In this document: positions 50,545 to 57,896 of the stretch, one piece after another | Layout: every line of letters begins with the position of its first letter | Position numbering within the stretch: position 1 is the stretch's first letter | NCBI RefSeq assembly: GCF_008728195.1 | Contig: NZ_CP031598.1 | Location: 434,001 to 498,000 of the forward strand | Length of the DNA stretch: 64,000 nt | Direction: 5' to 3' | DNA from: Roseovarius indicus | Lineage (GTDB): Bacteria; Pseudomonadota; Alphaproteobacteria; Rhodobacterales; Rhodobacteraceae | Notes under the pieces: model-generated | Databases searched by the model: none | Seen by the model: only the letters and a program-made list of their open reading frames with translations | What the model was told of the DNA's origin: nothing | Position numbers and translations under genes: made by a program

Positions 50545-51779
50545 CAGAAGAGCGATAGCTGTTCCGGCGGCGGGGCGAAGCGGGCCCGCAGGTCGGCGGC
50601 GTCGAGCGTGTTGCGCGGGCTCCAGCCGGGGAGGGTGATGAAGGGTCGCGCATTTTTCAGGTTGGCGCCCATGCGTTGAAGGTCTTCGTAGCGCAGGCTG
50701 CGGTGGCGCCGGGTGTTGAGGATGCGCGTCACCGTGCGGGTGCCAAAGCCGGGCACGCGCAACAGGGTCTCTCGGTCGGCCCGGTTCACGTCGACCGGGA
50801 AGACATGGCGGTTGGCCAGAGCCCAGGCGAGCTTTGGGTCGACCTCAAGGTCGAGATTGCCGCCCTGCGTCGCTCCGGTGATTTCATCCAGTTCGAACCC
50901 GTAGAACCGCAATAGCCAGTCGGCCTGGTAAAGGCGGTGCTCACGCATGAGCGGCGGCTTGATCAGCGGAAGCGTGGCCGAAGCATCGGGGATGGGCGAG
51001 AAGGCCGAGTAATAGACCCGCTTCAGCCGGTAACTGCTGTAAAGCCGGGTCGAGGTGTGCAGAATCGTGGCATCGTTCGCCCCGTCGGCGCCGACGATCA
51101 TCTGGGTCGACTGGCCGGCTGGCGCAAACTTCGGAGGCCGCTTGCCGCTGAAGCTTCTCTCCTTCCGCTCCTCTTTCAGGATCCGCACATCGGCCATCGC
51201 CTTGCGGATCTGGTCGGGTGACTTTTCGGGCGCGTAGGATTTCACGGCGGTGTCGGTCGGCAGCTCGACGTTGATCGACAGCCGGTCGGCGTAAAGCCCG
51301 GCCTCCTCGATCAGCTTGGGGTCGGCGTCGGGGATGGTCTTGAGGTGGATATATCCGCGAAAGCGATGCTCCTGCCGCAGCGTTCGGGCGATGCGCACCA
51401 TGTCTGCCATCGTGTCGTCGGGCGACCGGATGATGCCGGAGCTGAGGAAAAGCCCCTCGATATAGTTGCGCCGGTAAAATTCGAGCGTGAGGTGAATCAC
51501 CTCTTCGGGACTGAACCGCGCGCGTTTGACGTTGGAACTGACCCGGTTGATGCAATAGGCGCAGTCGTAGATGCAGAAATTCGTCATCAGGATCTTGAGC
51601 AGGCTGATGCAGCGGCCATCCGGAGCATAGGCGTGGCAGATGCCCGACCCTGTGACGGAGCCCAGCCCCTTGCCATCGCGGCTGTCACGCTTGGCACCCC
51701 CGCTCGAGGCGCAGGAGGCATCGTACTTGGCGGCGTCCGACAGGATCGCGAGTTTCTGATCGAGGCTCAGGACTGACAT
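50544..51779 (-). CDS. Putative DNA modification/repair radical SAM protein (UdgX-linked)
   Basis: A 411-residue radical SAM protein distantly related to spore photoproduct lyase. The iron-sulfur motif is CIYDCAYC (Cys 69, 73, 76). An early Cys-rich motif ASCASSGG and a C-terminal helix-hairpin-helix DNA-binding region (residues about 325-360, LLRVPGFGTRTVTRIL) suit DNA repair. The family regularly co-occurs with UdgX/DUF4130 proteins, as here, where stop and start overlap. ATG at 51779 (MSVLSLDQKL) fits the family; TTG 51815 and GTG 51788 lie upstream in frame. A LexA box lies four bases upstream of the chosen ATG. Confidence 0.92.
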   Translation of the reverse strand: MSVLSLDQKLAILSDAAKYDASCASSGGAKRDSRDGKGLGSVTGSGICHAYAPDGRCISLLKILMTNFCIYDCAYCINRVSSNVKRARFSPEEVIHLTLEFYRRNYIEGLFLSSGIIRSPDDTMADMVRIARTLRQEHRFRGYIHLKTIPDADPKLIEEAGLYADRLSINVELPTDTAVKSYAPEKSPDQIRKAMADVRILKEERKERSFSGKRPPKFAPAGQSTQMIVGADGANDATILHTSTRLYSSYRLKRVYYSAFSPIPDASATLPLIKPPLMREHRLYQADWLLRFYGFELDEITGATQGGNLDLEVDPKLAWALANRHVFPVDVNRADRETLLRVPGFGTRTVTRILNTRRHRSLRYEDLQRMGANLKNARPFITLPGWSPRNTLDAADLRARFAPPPEQLSLF

Positions 51780-51782
51780 GAT

Positions 51783-51797
51783 GTTCACTATATGTTC
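51783..51797. promoter_or_regulatory. LexA (SOS) box, GTTC-N7-GTTC
   Basis: GTTCACTATATGTTC matches the alphaproteobacterial LexA consensus GTTC-N7-GTTC exactly. It lies 4-18 bases upstream of the radical SAM gene's ATG, overlapping its leader, so bound LexA would block transcription of the radical SAM-UdgX-UDG unit. pyrB starts on the other side, 94 bp away, and is less likely to be the target. Confidence 0.75.
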
Positions 51798-51891
51798 GCA
51801 AAGGATGTCCGGCAAGCCAACGTCTTCGTGATCCGCTAGACTCCGCAGGGCTGCGTTCCTATAACCCGGCTAGCAAACGAGAGAGCGGCGG

Positions 51892-52845
51892 ATGAGCTTT
51901 TCACAATCCCATCTCCTGGGGATCGAGCCCCTCGCGGCCCCGGAAATCAGCACCATTCTCGACCTGTCCGAGCGGTATGTGGATCTCAACCGGTCCAACA
52001 TGAAGCACGGCGATGCGCTGGCGGGCCTGACCCAGATCAACATGTTCTTCGAGAACTCGACCCGGACGCAGGCCAGTTTCGAGCTGGCGGGCAAGCGGCT
52101 GGGCGCGGACGTGATGAACATGGGGATGCAGGCCAGCTCGATCAAAAAGGGCGAGACGCTGATCGACACGGCGCTGACGCTGAACGCCATGCACCCCGAC
52201 CTTCTGGTGGTGCGGCATCCGCATTCCGGGGCGGTGGACCTGCTGGCGCAGAAGGTGAACTGTGCCGTGCTGAACGCGGGCGACGGGCGGCATGAGCATC
52301 CGACGCAGGCGCTTCTGGACGCGCTGACCATTCGCCGCGCCAAGGGTCGGCTGCATCGGCTGAGCATCGCGATCTGCGGCGATATCGCCCATTCGCGGGT
52401 GGCGCGGTCGAACATCCTTTTGCTGCACAAGATGGAGAATCGCGTGCGGCTGATCGGGCCGCCGACCCTGATGCCGTCGGGCATTTCCGATTTCGGGGTC
52501 GAGGTGTTCGAGGACATGGAAGAAGGCCTGCGCGACGTCGATGTCGTGATGATGCTGCGGCTGCAGAAGGAGCGGATGGACGGCGGGTTCATTCCTTCGG
52601 AAAGGGAGTATTATTTCCGTTACGGTCTGGATGCCGAGAAGCTGGCCTATGCCAAGGACGACGCGATCGTCATGCATCCCGGCCCGATGAACCGTGGGGT
52701 CGAGATCGACGGCGAGATCGCCGACGACATCAACCGAAGCGTCATCCAGGACCAGGTTGAGATGGGCGTCGCCGTGCGCATGGCCGCAATGGATCTTCTG
52801 GCGCGCAACCTGCGGGCCAACCGAACCAAAGAGGTGATGGTATGA
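51892..52845 (+). CDS. pyrB: Aspartate carbamoyltransferase catalytic subunit
   Basis: A 317-residue PyrB that makes carbamoyl-aspartate in pyrimidine synthesis. The carbamoyl-phosphate site is [20 protein letters not shown] near residue 45, with [33 protein letters not shown] and [11 protein letters not shown]. It leads an operon with three small genes and a degenerate dihydroorotase homologue, each overlapping the next by four bases. No regulatory PyrI is present, as is usual for the class with inactive DHOase-like partners. Confidence 0.98.
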   Translation: MSFSQSHLLGIEPLAAPEISTILDLSERYVDLNRSNMKHGDALAGLTQINMFFENSTRTQASFELAGKRLGADVMNMGMQASSIKKGETLIDTALTLNAMHPDLLVVRHPHSGAVDLLAQKVNCAVLNAGDGRHEHPTQALLDALTIRRAKGRLHRLSIAICGDIAHSRVARSNILLLHKMENRVRLIGPPTLMPSGISDFGVEVFEDMEEGLRDVDVVMMLRLQKERMDGGFIPSEREYYFRYGLDAEKLAYAKDDAIVMHPGPMNRGVEIDGEIADDINRSVIQDQVEMGVAVRMAAMDLLARNLRANRTKEVMV

Positions 52846-53381
52846 GTGACAAGATCAACGTGAAATCGGGCGATCGGGGCCTTGTGTGGGTCTTTGCCGT
52901 CGATCTGGAGGGCGGCGAGGCCGCCAATTTCAACCGTCGCAATGGCGAGTGGCCGGCGCAAAAGGCGCTGGGGGCCGAGACGCTCGACCCCGAGCATGTC
53001 GAGGTGTTCCCGGTGAGCGATCTCGAAGGGGTGGGCCTTGCCGGCTATCTCGAAGACGGGATGGGCGTGCCGGCGGACCAGCTCGAGGACATGCGCGCGC
53101 GGCTCGACGCTCAGTCCGGCTGGGTGATGGTGGTCACGTCGAAAGCCCTTGATGGCAAGGCGCAGACGCTGACGCCGCGCGCACCGTTGCGCCTGATCGG
53201 CAGCTTCTCGGAGGAACGCCCGGCTGTGTCGTTCAAGACGTTGCCGTCGGAATCGGCCAAGGGCACGGTGTCGGGCGGGTCGGACAAGACCGATGTGCCG
53301 CGGCAGCGCGGCTGGCTGTGGGCCGTGGTGGGCGTTGTCGCGCTGGCGATCGTGCTGACCCTTGTGCTGGTGGCCAAATGA
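52842..53381 (+). CDS. Hypothetical protein of the pyr operon with C-terminal membrane helix
   Basis: A 179-residue protein: a soluble N-terminal part of about 145 residues, a Gly/Ser/Asp linker ([11 protein letters not shown]) and one C-terminal transmembrane helix ([20 protein letters not shown]), so it is tail-anchored with the domain in the cytoplasm. The start overlaps the pyrB stop by four bases and the stop overlaps the next gene. No known domain is recognised; a role beside PyrB is suggested only by the operon. Confidence 0.82.
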   Translation: MSDKINVKSGDRGLVWVFAVDLEGGEAANFNRRNGEWPAQKALGAETLDPEHVEVFPVSDLEGVGLAGYLEDGMGVPADQLEDMRARLDAQSGWVMVVTSKALDGKAQTLTPRAPLRLIGSFSEERPAVSFKTLPSESAKGTVSGGSDKTDVPRQRGWLWAVVGVVALAIVLTLVLVAK

Positions 53382-53818
53382 GCGACCCGTCGCCCGGGCG
53401 GCCGGTGCTGGCCGAGGGCGAGACCGTTCTGGCCGAATTCGCACCGGACAAGGCAACCTACTGGCGCGATCAGGCGTGGATGGCCGCGCTTGGGATGGCG
53501 GGCGGCATGGCGGTTCTGTGGGCGATCGGCAACCCGCATGTCTGGACAGGGGCCGTGGGCGGGCTGGCGGCCGTTGCAATTCGCTCGTGGTATCTTCAAT
53601 CCGAGGAAATGGCGGTGCGCTGGGTGCTGACGCAAGACCGGCTTCTGGGCCCGAACGGGCGCAAGATGCGGATTGCAGAGATCGACAGGCTGCGCAGCCT
53701 GGGCTCGGCCGTACAGGTGATCACCGCCTCGGGCGACAAGCACCTGCTGAAGTACCAGGCCGACCGGGACGCCACGTTGACACAGCTGCGCCGCGCCGGG
53801 GCAGGGAGGGGCGCATGA
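53378..53818 (+). CDS. Small membrane protein of the pyr operon (PH-like)
   Basis: A 146-residue protein starting [20 protein letters not shown] at an ATGA overlap with the previous gene. Two hydrophobic segments lie near residues 33-65. After them, WVLTQDRLLGPNGRKMRIAEIDRLRSLGSAVQVIT has the strand pattern of bacterial PH-like (bPH2/YdbT) domains. The gene after it has a similar plan, so the two look like related membrane proteins. Function unknown. Confidence 0.8.
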   Translation: MSDPSPGRPVLAEGETVLAEFAPDKATYWRDQAWMAALGMAGGMAVLWAIGNPHVWTGAVGGLAAVAIRSWYLQSEEMAVRWVLTQDRLLGPNGRKMRIAEIDRLRSLGSAVQVITASGDKHLLKYQADRDATLTQLRRAGAGRGA

Positions 53819-54342
53819 GCGAGGCCGACAGCTGGGAAGGCATCCTCGACAAGGATGAGAAGATCCTCTGGCAGGGCATGCCTGACGGGCGGGTCACCAT
53901 ACGTGCCAAGAACATCGTGACAGTTCTGTTCGGCCTTGGTTTTGCGGGGTTTGCCGTATTCTGGATGGTCACGGCCGCGCGGGCGGGCGGCCAGTTCTGG
54001 ATGTTCGGGCTTATACATTTCGGCGTGGGGCTCGCGCTGGCCTTCGGGGGCGCCTTTGGCAGCGCGTGGCGGCGGCGGCATACATGGTACACGCTGACCA
54101 GCAAGCGGGCCTTCATCGCCACCGACCTTCCGTTTCGCGGACGTACCCTGAAGAGTTATCCGATCACCTCGTCCACGGTGCTGGACTACGATGCGGGACC
54201 CCCGGCCTCGATCATGTTCAACCACGAGATGCGGCGCCGGAAGAACGGCCATTACCGCGTTGACGTCGGCTTTGAACGGATCGAGAACGGGGCCGAGGTG
54301 TACCGGATGATGCGCGAGATTCAGAAAGGGCAGGCGGCATGA
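53815..54342 (+). CDS. Small membrane protein of the pyr operon (PH-like, second copy type)
   Basis: A 175-residue protein starting at an ATGA overlap. An N-terminal WEGILDKDEKILWQGMPDGR is followed by two hydrophobic helices (residues about 33-85), then WYTLTSKRAFIATDLPFRGRTLKSYPI, a typical bPH2-like core, and a Gly-poor C-terminal region. It resembles the preceding gene in layout. A role in membrane stress or in anchoring the pyrimidine enzymes is possible but unsupported. Confidence 0.8.
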   Translation: MSEADSWEGILDKDEKILWQGMPDGRVTIRAKNIVTVLFGLGFAGFAVFWMVTAARAGGQFWMFGLIHFGVGLALAFGGAFGSAWRRRHTWYTLTSKRAFIATDLPFRGRTLKSYPITSSTVLDYDAGPPASIMFNHEMRRRKNGHYRVDVGFERIENGAEVYRMMREIQKGQAA

Positions 54343-55613
54343 GAACCCTTTTTTGCAACGCCCGGCTGATCGACCCTGAGGCCGGGACAGATACGCCCGG
54401 ATGGCTTCTGGTCGAGGGTGGCCGCGTGCTGGGCAGCGGCAGCGGCGAGGCGCCGAAGGCGGAGACCGTGATCGATTGCGGGGGCAAGTGCCTGGCGCCG
54501 GGGATCGTCGATATCGGGGTGAAGGTCTGCGAACCCGGCGAGCGGCACAAGGAAAGCTATCGCTCGGCCGGGCTGGCTGCGGCGGCGGGCGGGGTCACGA
54601 CGATGGTGACGCGCCCCGACACGGCGCCCGCGATCGACAGCCCGGAGACGCTGGAATTCGTGGCGCGGCGGGCGCAGGAGGCGGCAGATGTGACCGTGCT
54701 GGCCATGGCCGCGCTGACCAAGGGCCGCGAGGGCCGGGAGATGACCGAGATCAGCTTCCTGATGGATGCCGGTGCCGTGGCCTTTACCGATTGCGATCAC
54801 GTGGTGACCGATACCAAGGTGCTGACGCGTGCGCTGAGCTATGCGCGCAGCCTGGGCGCGCTGGTGATCGCCCATCCGCAGGAGCCGGTGCTGTCGGCAG
54901 GCGCCTCGGCCACGAGTGGAAAATTCTCTTCTCTCAAGGGGTTGCCTGCCGTGTCGCCGATGGCCGAGCGGATGGGGCTCGACCGGGACATCGCGCTGAT
55001 CGAGATGACGAAGGCGCGGTATCATGCCGACCAAATCACCGCGTCGCGGGCGTTGCCGGCACTGGAGCGGGCCAAGAATAACGGGTTCGACGTGACCGCC
55101 GGGACGTCGATCCACCACCTGACGCTGAACGAGCTGGACGTGGCCGACTATCGGACCTTCTTCAAGGTCAAGCCGCCGCTGCGGTCGGAAGAGGACCGGA
55201 TGGCGGTGGTCGAGGCGGTGCGCGAGGGGCTGATCGACACGATCTCTTCGATGCACACGCCGCAGGACGAGGAAAGCAAGCGCCTGCCCTTCGAGGAGGC
55301 GGCGAGCGGGGCGGTGGCGCTGGAGACATTGCTGCCGGCCGCGATGCGGCTTTATCATTCGGGCGACCTGACTTTGCCCCAGCTTTTCAAGGCCTTGGCG
55401 CTGAACCCGGCCAAGCGGCTGGGGCTGGAAAGCGGGCGTCTGGCCAAGGGGGCGCCGGCCGATCTGGTGCTGTTCGACCCCGACAAGCCCTTCATCATGG
55501 ACCGCGAAACGCTGCGGTCGAAATCAAAGAACACGCCCTTTGACGGCCAGCGCATGCAGGGGCGCGTGCTGGCCACTTACGTGGGCGGCGAACCGGTATA
55601 CGAGGCCAACTGA
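54339..55613 (+). CDS. pyrC: Dihydroorotase homologue with degenerate active site
   Basis: A 424-residue amidohydrolase of the dihydroorotase type, but the catalytic residues are altered. The usual metal motif DxHxH is D58-I-G-V-K62 (both His lost), and the usual IATDHAPH is ISSMHTPQ, with Met304 in place of the catalytic Asp. It therefore probably lacks activity, like the PyrC' proteins that stabilise PyrB in class A ATCases. A second, active dihydroorotase must then lie elsewhere. The rest is well kept (GIVDIGVKVCEPGERHKES, GGVTTMVTRPDT). It starts at an ATGA overlap and touches plsY. Confidence 0.9.
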   Translation: MRTLFCNARLIDPEAGTDTPGWLLVEGGRVLGSGSGEAPKAETVIDCGGKCLAPGIVDIGVKVCEPGERHKESYRSAGLAAAAGGVTTMVTRPDTAPAIDSPETLEFVARRAQEAADVTVLAMAALTKGREGREMTEISFLMDAGAVAFTDCDHVVTDTKVLTRALSYARSLGALVIAHPQEPVLSAGASATSGKFSSLKGLPAVSPMAERMGLDRDIALIEMTKARYHADQITASRALPALERAKNNGFDVTAGTSIHHLTLNELDVADYRTFFKVKPPLRSEEDRMAVVEAVREGLIDTISSMHTPQDEESKRLPFEEAASGAVALETLLPAAMRLYHSGDLTLPQLFKALALNPAKRLGLESGRLAKGAPADLVLFDPDKPFIMDRETLRSKSKNTPFDGQRMQGRVLATYVGGEPVYEAN

Positions 55614-56221
55614 TGCCCTTGATGGACACACCAATCATGCTTCTCCTGCTGTGGGCCGTGATCGGCTATCTGCTGGGGTCTATTCCGTTTGGAATCGTTG
55701 TGACTCAACGGCTTAAGCTGGGGAACCTGCGCGAGATCGGGTCGGGGAACATCGGGGCGACCAATGTTCTGCGGACCGGGAACAAGGGGGCGGCGGCGGC
55801 GACGTTGGTGCTCGATGGGGCCAAGGGCGCGGTGGCGGTGCTGCTGGCAAGGATGGTCAGCGGGGAGGATGCCGCGCAACTTGCTGGTTTGGCAGCATTT
55901 TTGGGGCATTGCTACCCGGTCTGGCTGGGCTTCAAGGGGGGCAAGGGGGTGGCGACCTTCCTGGGCATTCTGCTGGCGCTGGCGCCGCCGGTGGGGCTGG
56001 CGGCCTGTGCGACCTGGGCCGTAACTGTCGCTGTCACAAGGATTTCCTCGATGGGGGCGCTGATGGCGGCGGCGTTGTCGACGCTGTGGGTCTTTGCGCT
56101 GGGCCATCCGCGGGTGTTCGTGCTCGGCGTGATATTGACGGTGCTGGTGTTCGTGCGGCACCGGGAGAATATCTGGCGGATCAAGGCCGGGACCGAGCCG
56201 AAGATCGGCGAAAAGAAATAG
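55613..56221 (+). CDS. plsY: Glycerol-3-phosphate acyltransferase PlsY
   Basis: A 202-residue membrane enzyme that transfers an acyl group from acyl-phosphate to glycerol-3-phosphate, the first step of phospholipid synthesis. All three PlsY motifs are visible: GSIPFGIVV, GSGNIGATNVLRTGNKGAAAATLVLDGAKG, and GFKGGKGVATFLG. It starts at the stop of the pyrC-like gene (ATG shares its last base), so it is the last clear member of the pyr operon, followed by a small gene. Confidence 0.97.
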   Translation: MPLMDTPIMLLLLWAVIGYLLGSIPFGIVVTQRLKLGNLREIGSGNIGATNVLRTGNKGAAAATLVLDGAKGAVAVLLARMVSGEDAAQLAGLAAFLGHCYPVWLGFKGGKGVATFLGILLALAPPVGLAACATWAVTVAVTRISSMGALMAAALSTLWVFALGHPRVFVLGVILTVLVFVRHRENIWRIKAGTEPKIGEKK

Positions 56222-56253
56222 ACGATTTTCTGAACGCTTTCAACGCGTTGCCC

Positions 56254-56472
56254 ATGGGGCATTTCACCGGCCGGGCCGGGGGGAAGCGCTATGGCGTGGT
56301 GCGGCAGGCCTTTGCGGGCGGCCGGGCCGAAAAGCTGGTGGCGGAGGAGCTGGGCGGGGCGGATTACGTGAGCCTGAACCTGTACCGGCTTGGCAGCGGG
56401 GCGCGGCTGAAACCCTGCGAGATGCCCGAGGAGAAGGTGATGCGCTTCGTGCTGGAGCTGGTGCCCGAGTAA
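56254..56472 (+). CDS. Small conserved hypothetical protein after plsY
   Basis: At least 72 residues (MGHFTGRAGGKRYGVVRQAF onward) with a clear protein-like middle, GGRAEKLVAEELGGADYVSLNLYRLGSG, and a tail LKPCEMPEEKVMRFVLEL. The conserved frame appears to extend upstream through DDFLNAFNALP to an ATA codon at 56218 that overlaps the plsY stop. There is no ATG there, so the real start may be TTG 56248, CTG 56230, ATA 56218 or the ATG used here. The function is unknown. An array element follows the stop by about 30 bp. Confidence 0.7.
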   Translation: MGHFTGRAGGKRYGVVRQAFAGGRAEKLVAEELGGADYVSLNLYRLGSGARLKPCEMPEEKVMRFVLELVPE

Positions 56473-56499
56473 GCGGCGATTCTGCGGTGCGGCGCGAAA

Positions 56500-56625
56500 A
56501 TTGGTTAACGGCCCTTGTTTTGCTGGAAAATCGACGTCGGTATCACGTCGGTATTTGGTCGGTATTGCGTCGGTGCGGGGGTCGGTAAGGCCGGGTGTTA
56601 ATGTGCCGGGCGGTGCGCAACACGC
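56500..56625 (+). repeat. GTCGGT 11-bp array element, copy 2
   Basis: GTTAAC (56504), then GTCGGT boxes starting at 56536, 56547, 56558 and 56569 (exact 11-bp steps), a fifth at 56581 (12-bp step), then GTTAAT at 56597 and a GCGCAAC palindrome. The GTTAAC-to-first-box offset is 32 and the fourth-box-to-GTTAA offset is 28, the same as in copy 1 near 19.1 kb, which is inverted relative to this one. Confidence 0.85.
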
Positions 56626-56674
56626 GAGATTTGGTGGGTGGCGCAACAGGGCGAACATGCGGGGAGCGGGGGCG

Positions 56675-56694
56675 TGGTGGGTTTCACCCACCCT
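56675..56694 (+). repeat. Left half of the REP-like palindrome split by the IS
   Basis: GTGGTGGGTTTCACCCACCCT carries the palindrome GGTGGGT-TTC-ACCCACC and ends with the CT dinucleotide at which the IS110 element is inserted. The two intact copies at 57844 and 58663 continue CTAC(C/G)GCG, which is found instead at the far side of the IS. Confidence 0.75.
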
Positions 56695-56700
56695 TGTCTC

Positions 56701-56857
56701 TTTGATCTGTGCGATATTGTGTATCGGCAGGCGAGACCCCGTCCCACCCTTGGTCCTTGAGACCGTCGCGTAGCCCGGGGCTCGTCTGCCGACCGTTGTC
56801 AAACCTGAACAGTTGCCAGGGAGGGCTGTGCAACCAGCCGATCCCGCAGATCAAGGA
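56701..56857 (+). ncRNA. Candidate bridge RNA of the IS110 element
   Basis: The left end folds into a basal stem (TTGATCTG-T-GCG / CGCAGATCAA) holding two hairpins. The first has a 17-bp stem TCGGCAGGCGAGACCCCG / CGGGGCTCGTCTGCCGA with one bulge. Its internal loop has CCCACCCT (56743-56750), identical to the left target, a small GGTC-CTTGA-GACC cap, and CGTAG (56769-56773), complementary to the right target CTACG. The second hairpin contains ACAGTTGC (56809-56816), identical to the last bases of the IS right end. This is the target-loop and donor-loop arrangement known for IS621. Confidence 0.75.
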
Positions 56858-56865
56858 CAGGCCCC

Positions 56866-57801
56866 ATGACTTTGCCACAAGATGTCATCGGCGTCGATAT
56901 CGCCAAGGACTGGATCGACGTCTTCTTTCTTTCCACCGGTCGGGCGGAGCGGGTGCCGATGGCGACCGCCGAGCTTCGGGCTTTCGCCGCCCGGGCCCGG
57001 GGGGCGCTGGTGGTGTTCGAGGCCTCGGGCGGGTACGAGCACCCGCTGGCCGAGGCGCTCGGCGCGGCGGATGTCACCTACGCCCGGGTCAACCCGCGGC
57101 AGGCGCGGGAGTTCGCCCGCGCCACGGGCCGGCTGGCCAAGACCGACCGGGTCGATGCCCGGGTGCTGGCGGAGATGGGTCGGGCGCTGGCTTTGCGCCC
57201 GACGCCGCCGGCCGATCCCGGGCGGGCGCGGCTGGCCGGCCTGATGGGCCGCCGGGACGATCTCGGCGCGATGCTGCGGGCCGAGATGGCGCGCCTGCGT
57301 CAGGCCCGCGATGCCTCTGTCCGCCGCGATATCGGCAGCATGATCGCGCTGCTGCGCCGCCGGATCGGCAAGCTCGAGGCCGAGATCGCCGCGGTGATCG
57401 GGGCGGATGAGGCGCTGTCGGACCGGTCGCGCCTCTTGCGGACGATGCCGGGGGTGGGGCCGCTGCTGGCGGCAAGCCTGCTGGCCCGGCTGCCCGAGCT
57501 GGGCCGTCTCGACCGCCGGGCGATCGCCAGCCTCGCCGGTCTGGCGCCGCATGCCTGCGACAGCGGCCGGTTCCGGGGGAAGCGGCGGATCTGGGGCGGC
57601 CGCGCGGAGGTGCGGCGCACGCTCTACCTCGCGGGGTTCATCGCCAGCCGGTATGACCCGGCGCTAAGGGCCTTCCGGCGCAAGCTGCAGGAGGCGGGAA
57701 AACCGGTCAAACTCGCCATCGTCGCCTGCGCCCGCAAGCTGCTCACCGTCCTCAACGCAATGCTGCGGGATCAAAGAGAGCACCGGCCAGCGGCAGGATA
57801 A
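56866..57801 (+). CDS. IS110-family transposase (bridge-RNA-guided recombinase)
   Basis: A 311-residue transposase. The N-terminal RuvC-like domain has the DEDD set at D11 (GVDIAKDW), E52 (FEASGGYE), D94 and D97 (KTDRVDA). The C-terminal Transposase_20 domain has MPGVGPLLAASLLARLPELG and GLAPHACDSGRFRGKRRI, where Ser233 is the probable catalytic serine. The frame is full length and intact, so the element may be active. It is flanked by a long noncoding left end and a very short right end. Confidence 0.95.
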   Translation: MTLPQDVIGVDIAKDWIDVFFLSTGRAERVPMATAELRAFAARARGALVVFEASGGYEHPLAEALGAADVTYARVNPRQAREFARATGRLAKTDRVDARVLAEMGRALALRPTPPADPGRARLAGLMGRRDDLGAMLRAEMARLRQARDASVRRDIGSMIALLRRRIGKLEAEIAAVIGADEALSDRSRLLRTMPGVGPLLAASLLARLPELGRLDRRAIASLAGLAPHACDSGRFRGKRRIWGGRAEVRRTLYLAGFIASRYDPALRAFRRKLQEAGKPVKLAIVACARKLLTVLNAMLRDQREHRPAAG

Positions 57802-57815
57802 GAAAGACAGTTGCT

Positions 57816-57835
57816 ACGGCGGGCCGACGGGCGGT
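57816..57835 (+). repeat. Right half of the REP-like palindrome split by the IS
   Basis: ACGGCGGGCCGACGGGCGGT follows the right CT core and resembles the ACGGCGGTCGTGGGC half of the intact REP at 58663-58700, completing the target broken by the IS110 element. Confidence 0.6.
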
Positions 57836-57843
57836 GATCGGGT

Positions 57844-57881
57844 GGAGGTGGGTTGGCACCCACCCTACCGCGATCGTGGGC
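57844..57881 (-). repeat. REP-like palindrome, intact copy A
   Basis: A 38-bp element with the palindrome GGTGGGT-TGGC-ACCCACC followed by CCTACCGCGATCGTGGGC. It lies 15 bp beyond the stop of the minus-strand zincin-like gene. It is 36/38 identical to copy B, differing in CTACC versus CTACG and one further base. Confidence 0.8.
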
Positions 57882-57896
57882 GCGTGAGACCCCGGG

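Larger units (their letters stand above)
56695..57815 (+). mobile_element. IS110-family insertion sequence inserted in a REP-like element
   Basis: An element of about 1121 bp with one transposase gene, a 171-bp noncoding left end and a 14-bp right end, the layout of the IS110 (not IS1111) group. The flanks read ...CACCCACC-CT at the left and CT-ACGGCGG... at the right. Joined through one CT they rebuild the REP sequence present intact at 58663-58700, which fixes both ends. There are no terminal inverted repeats and no target duplication beyond the shared CT core, as expected for this family. Confidence 0.88.
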
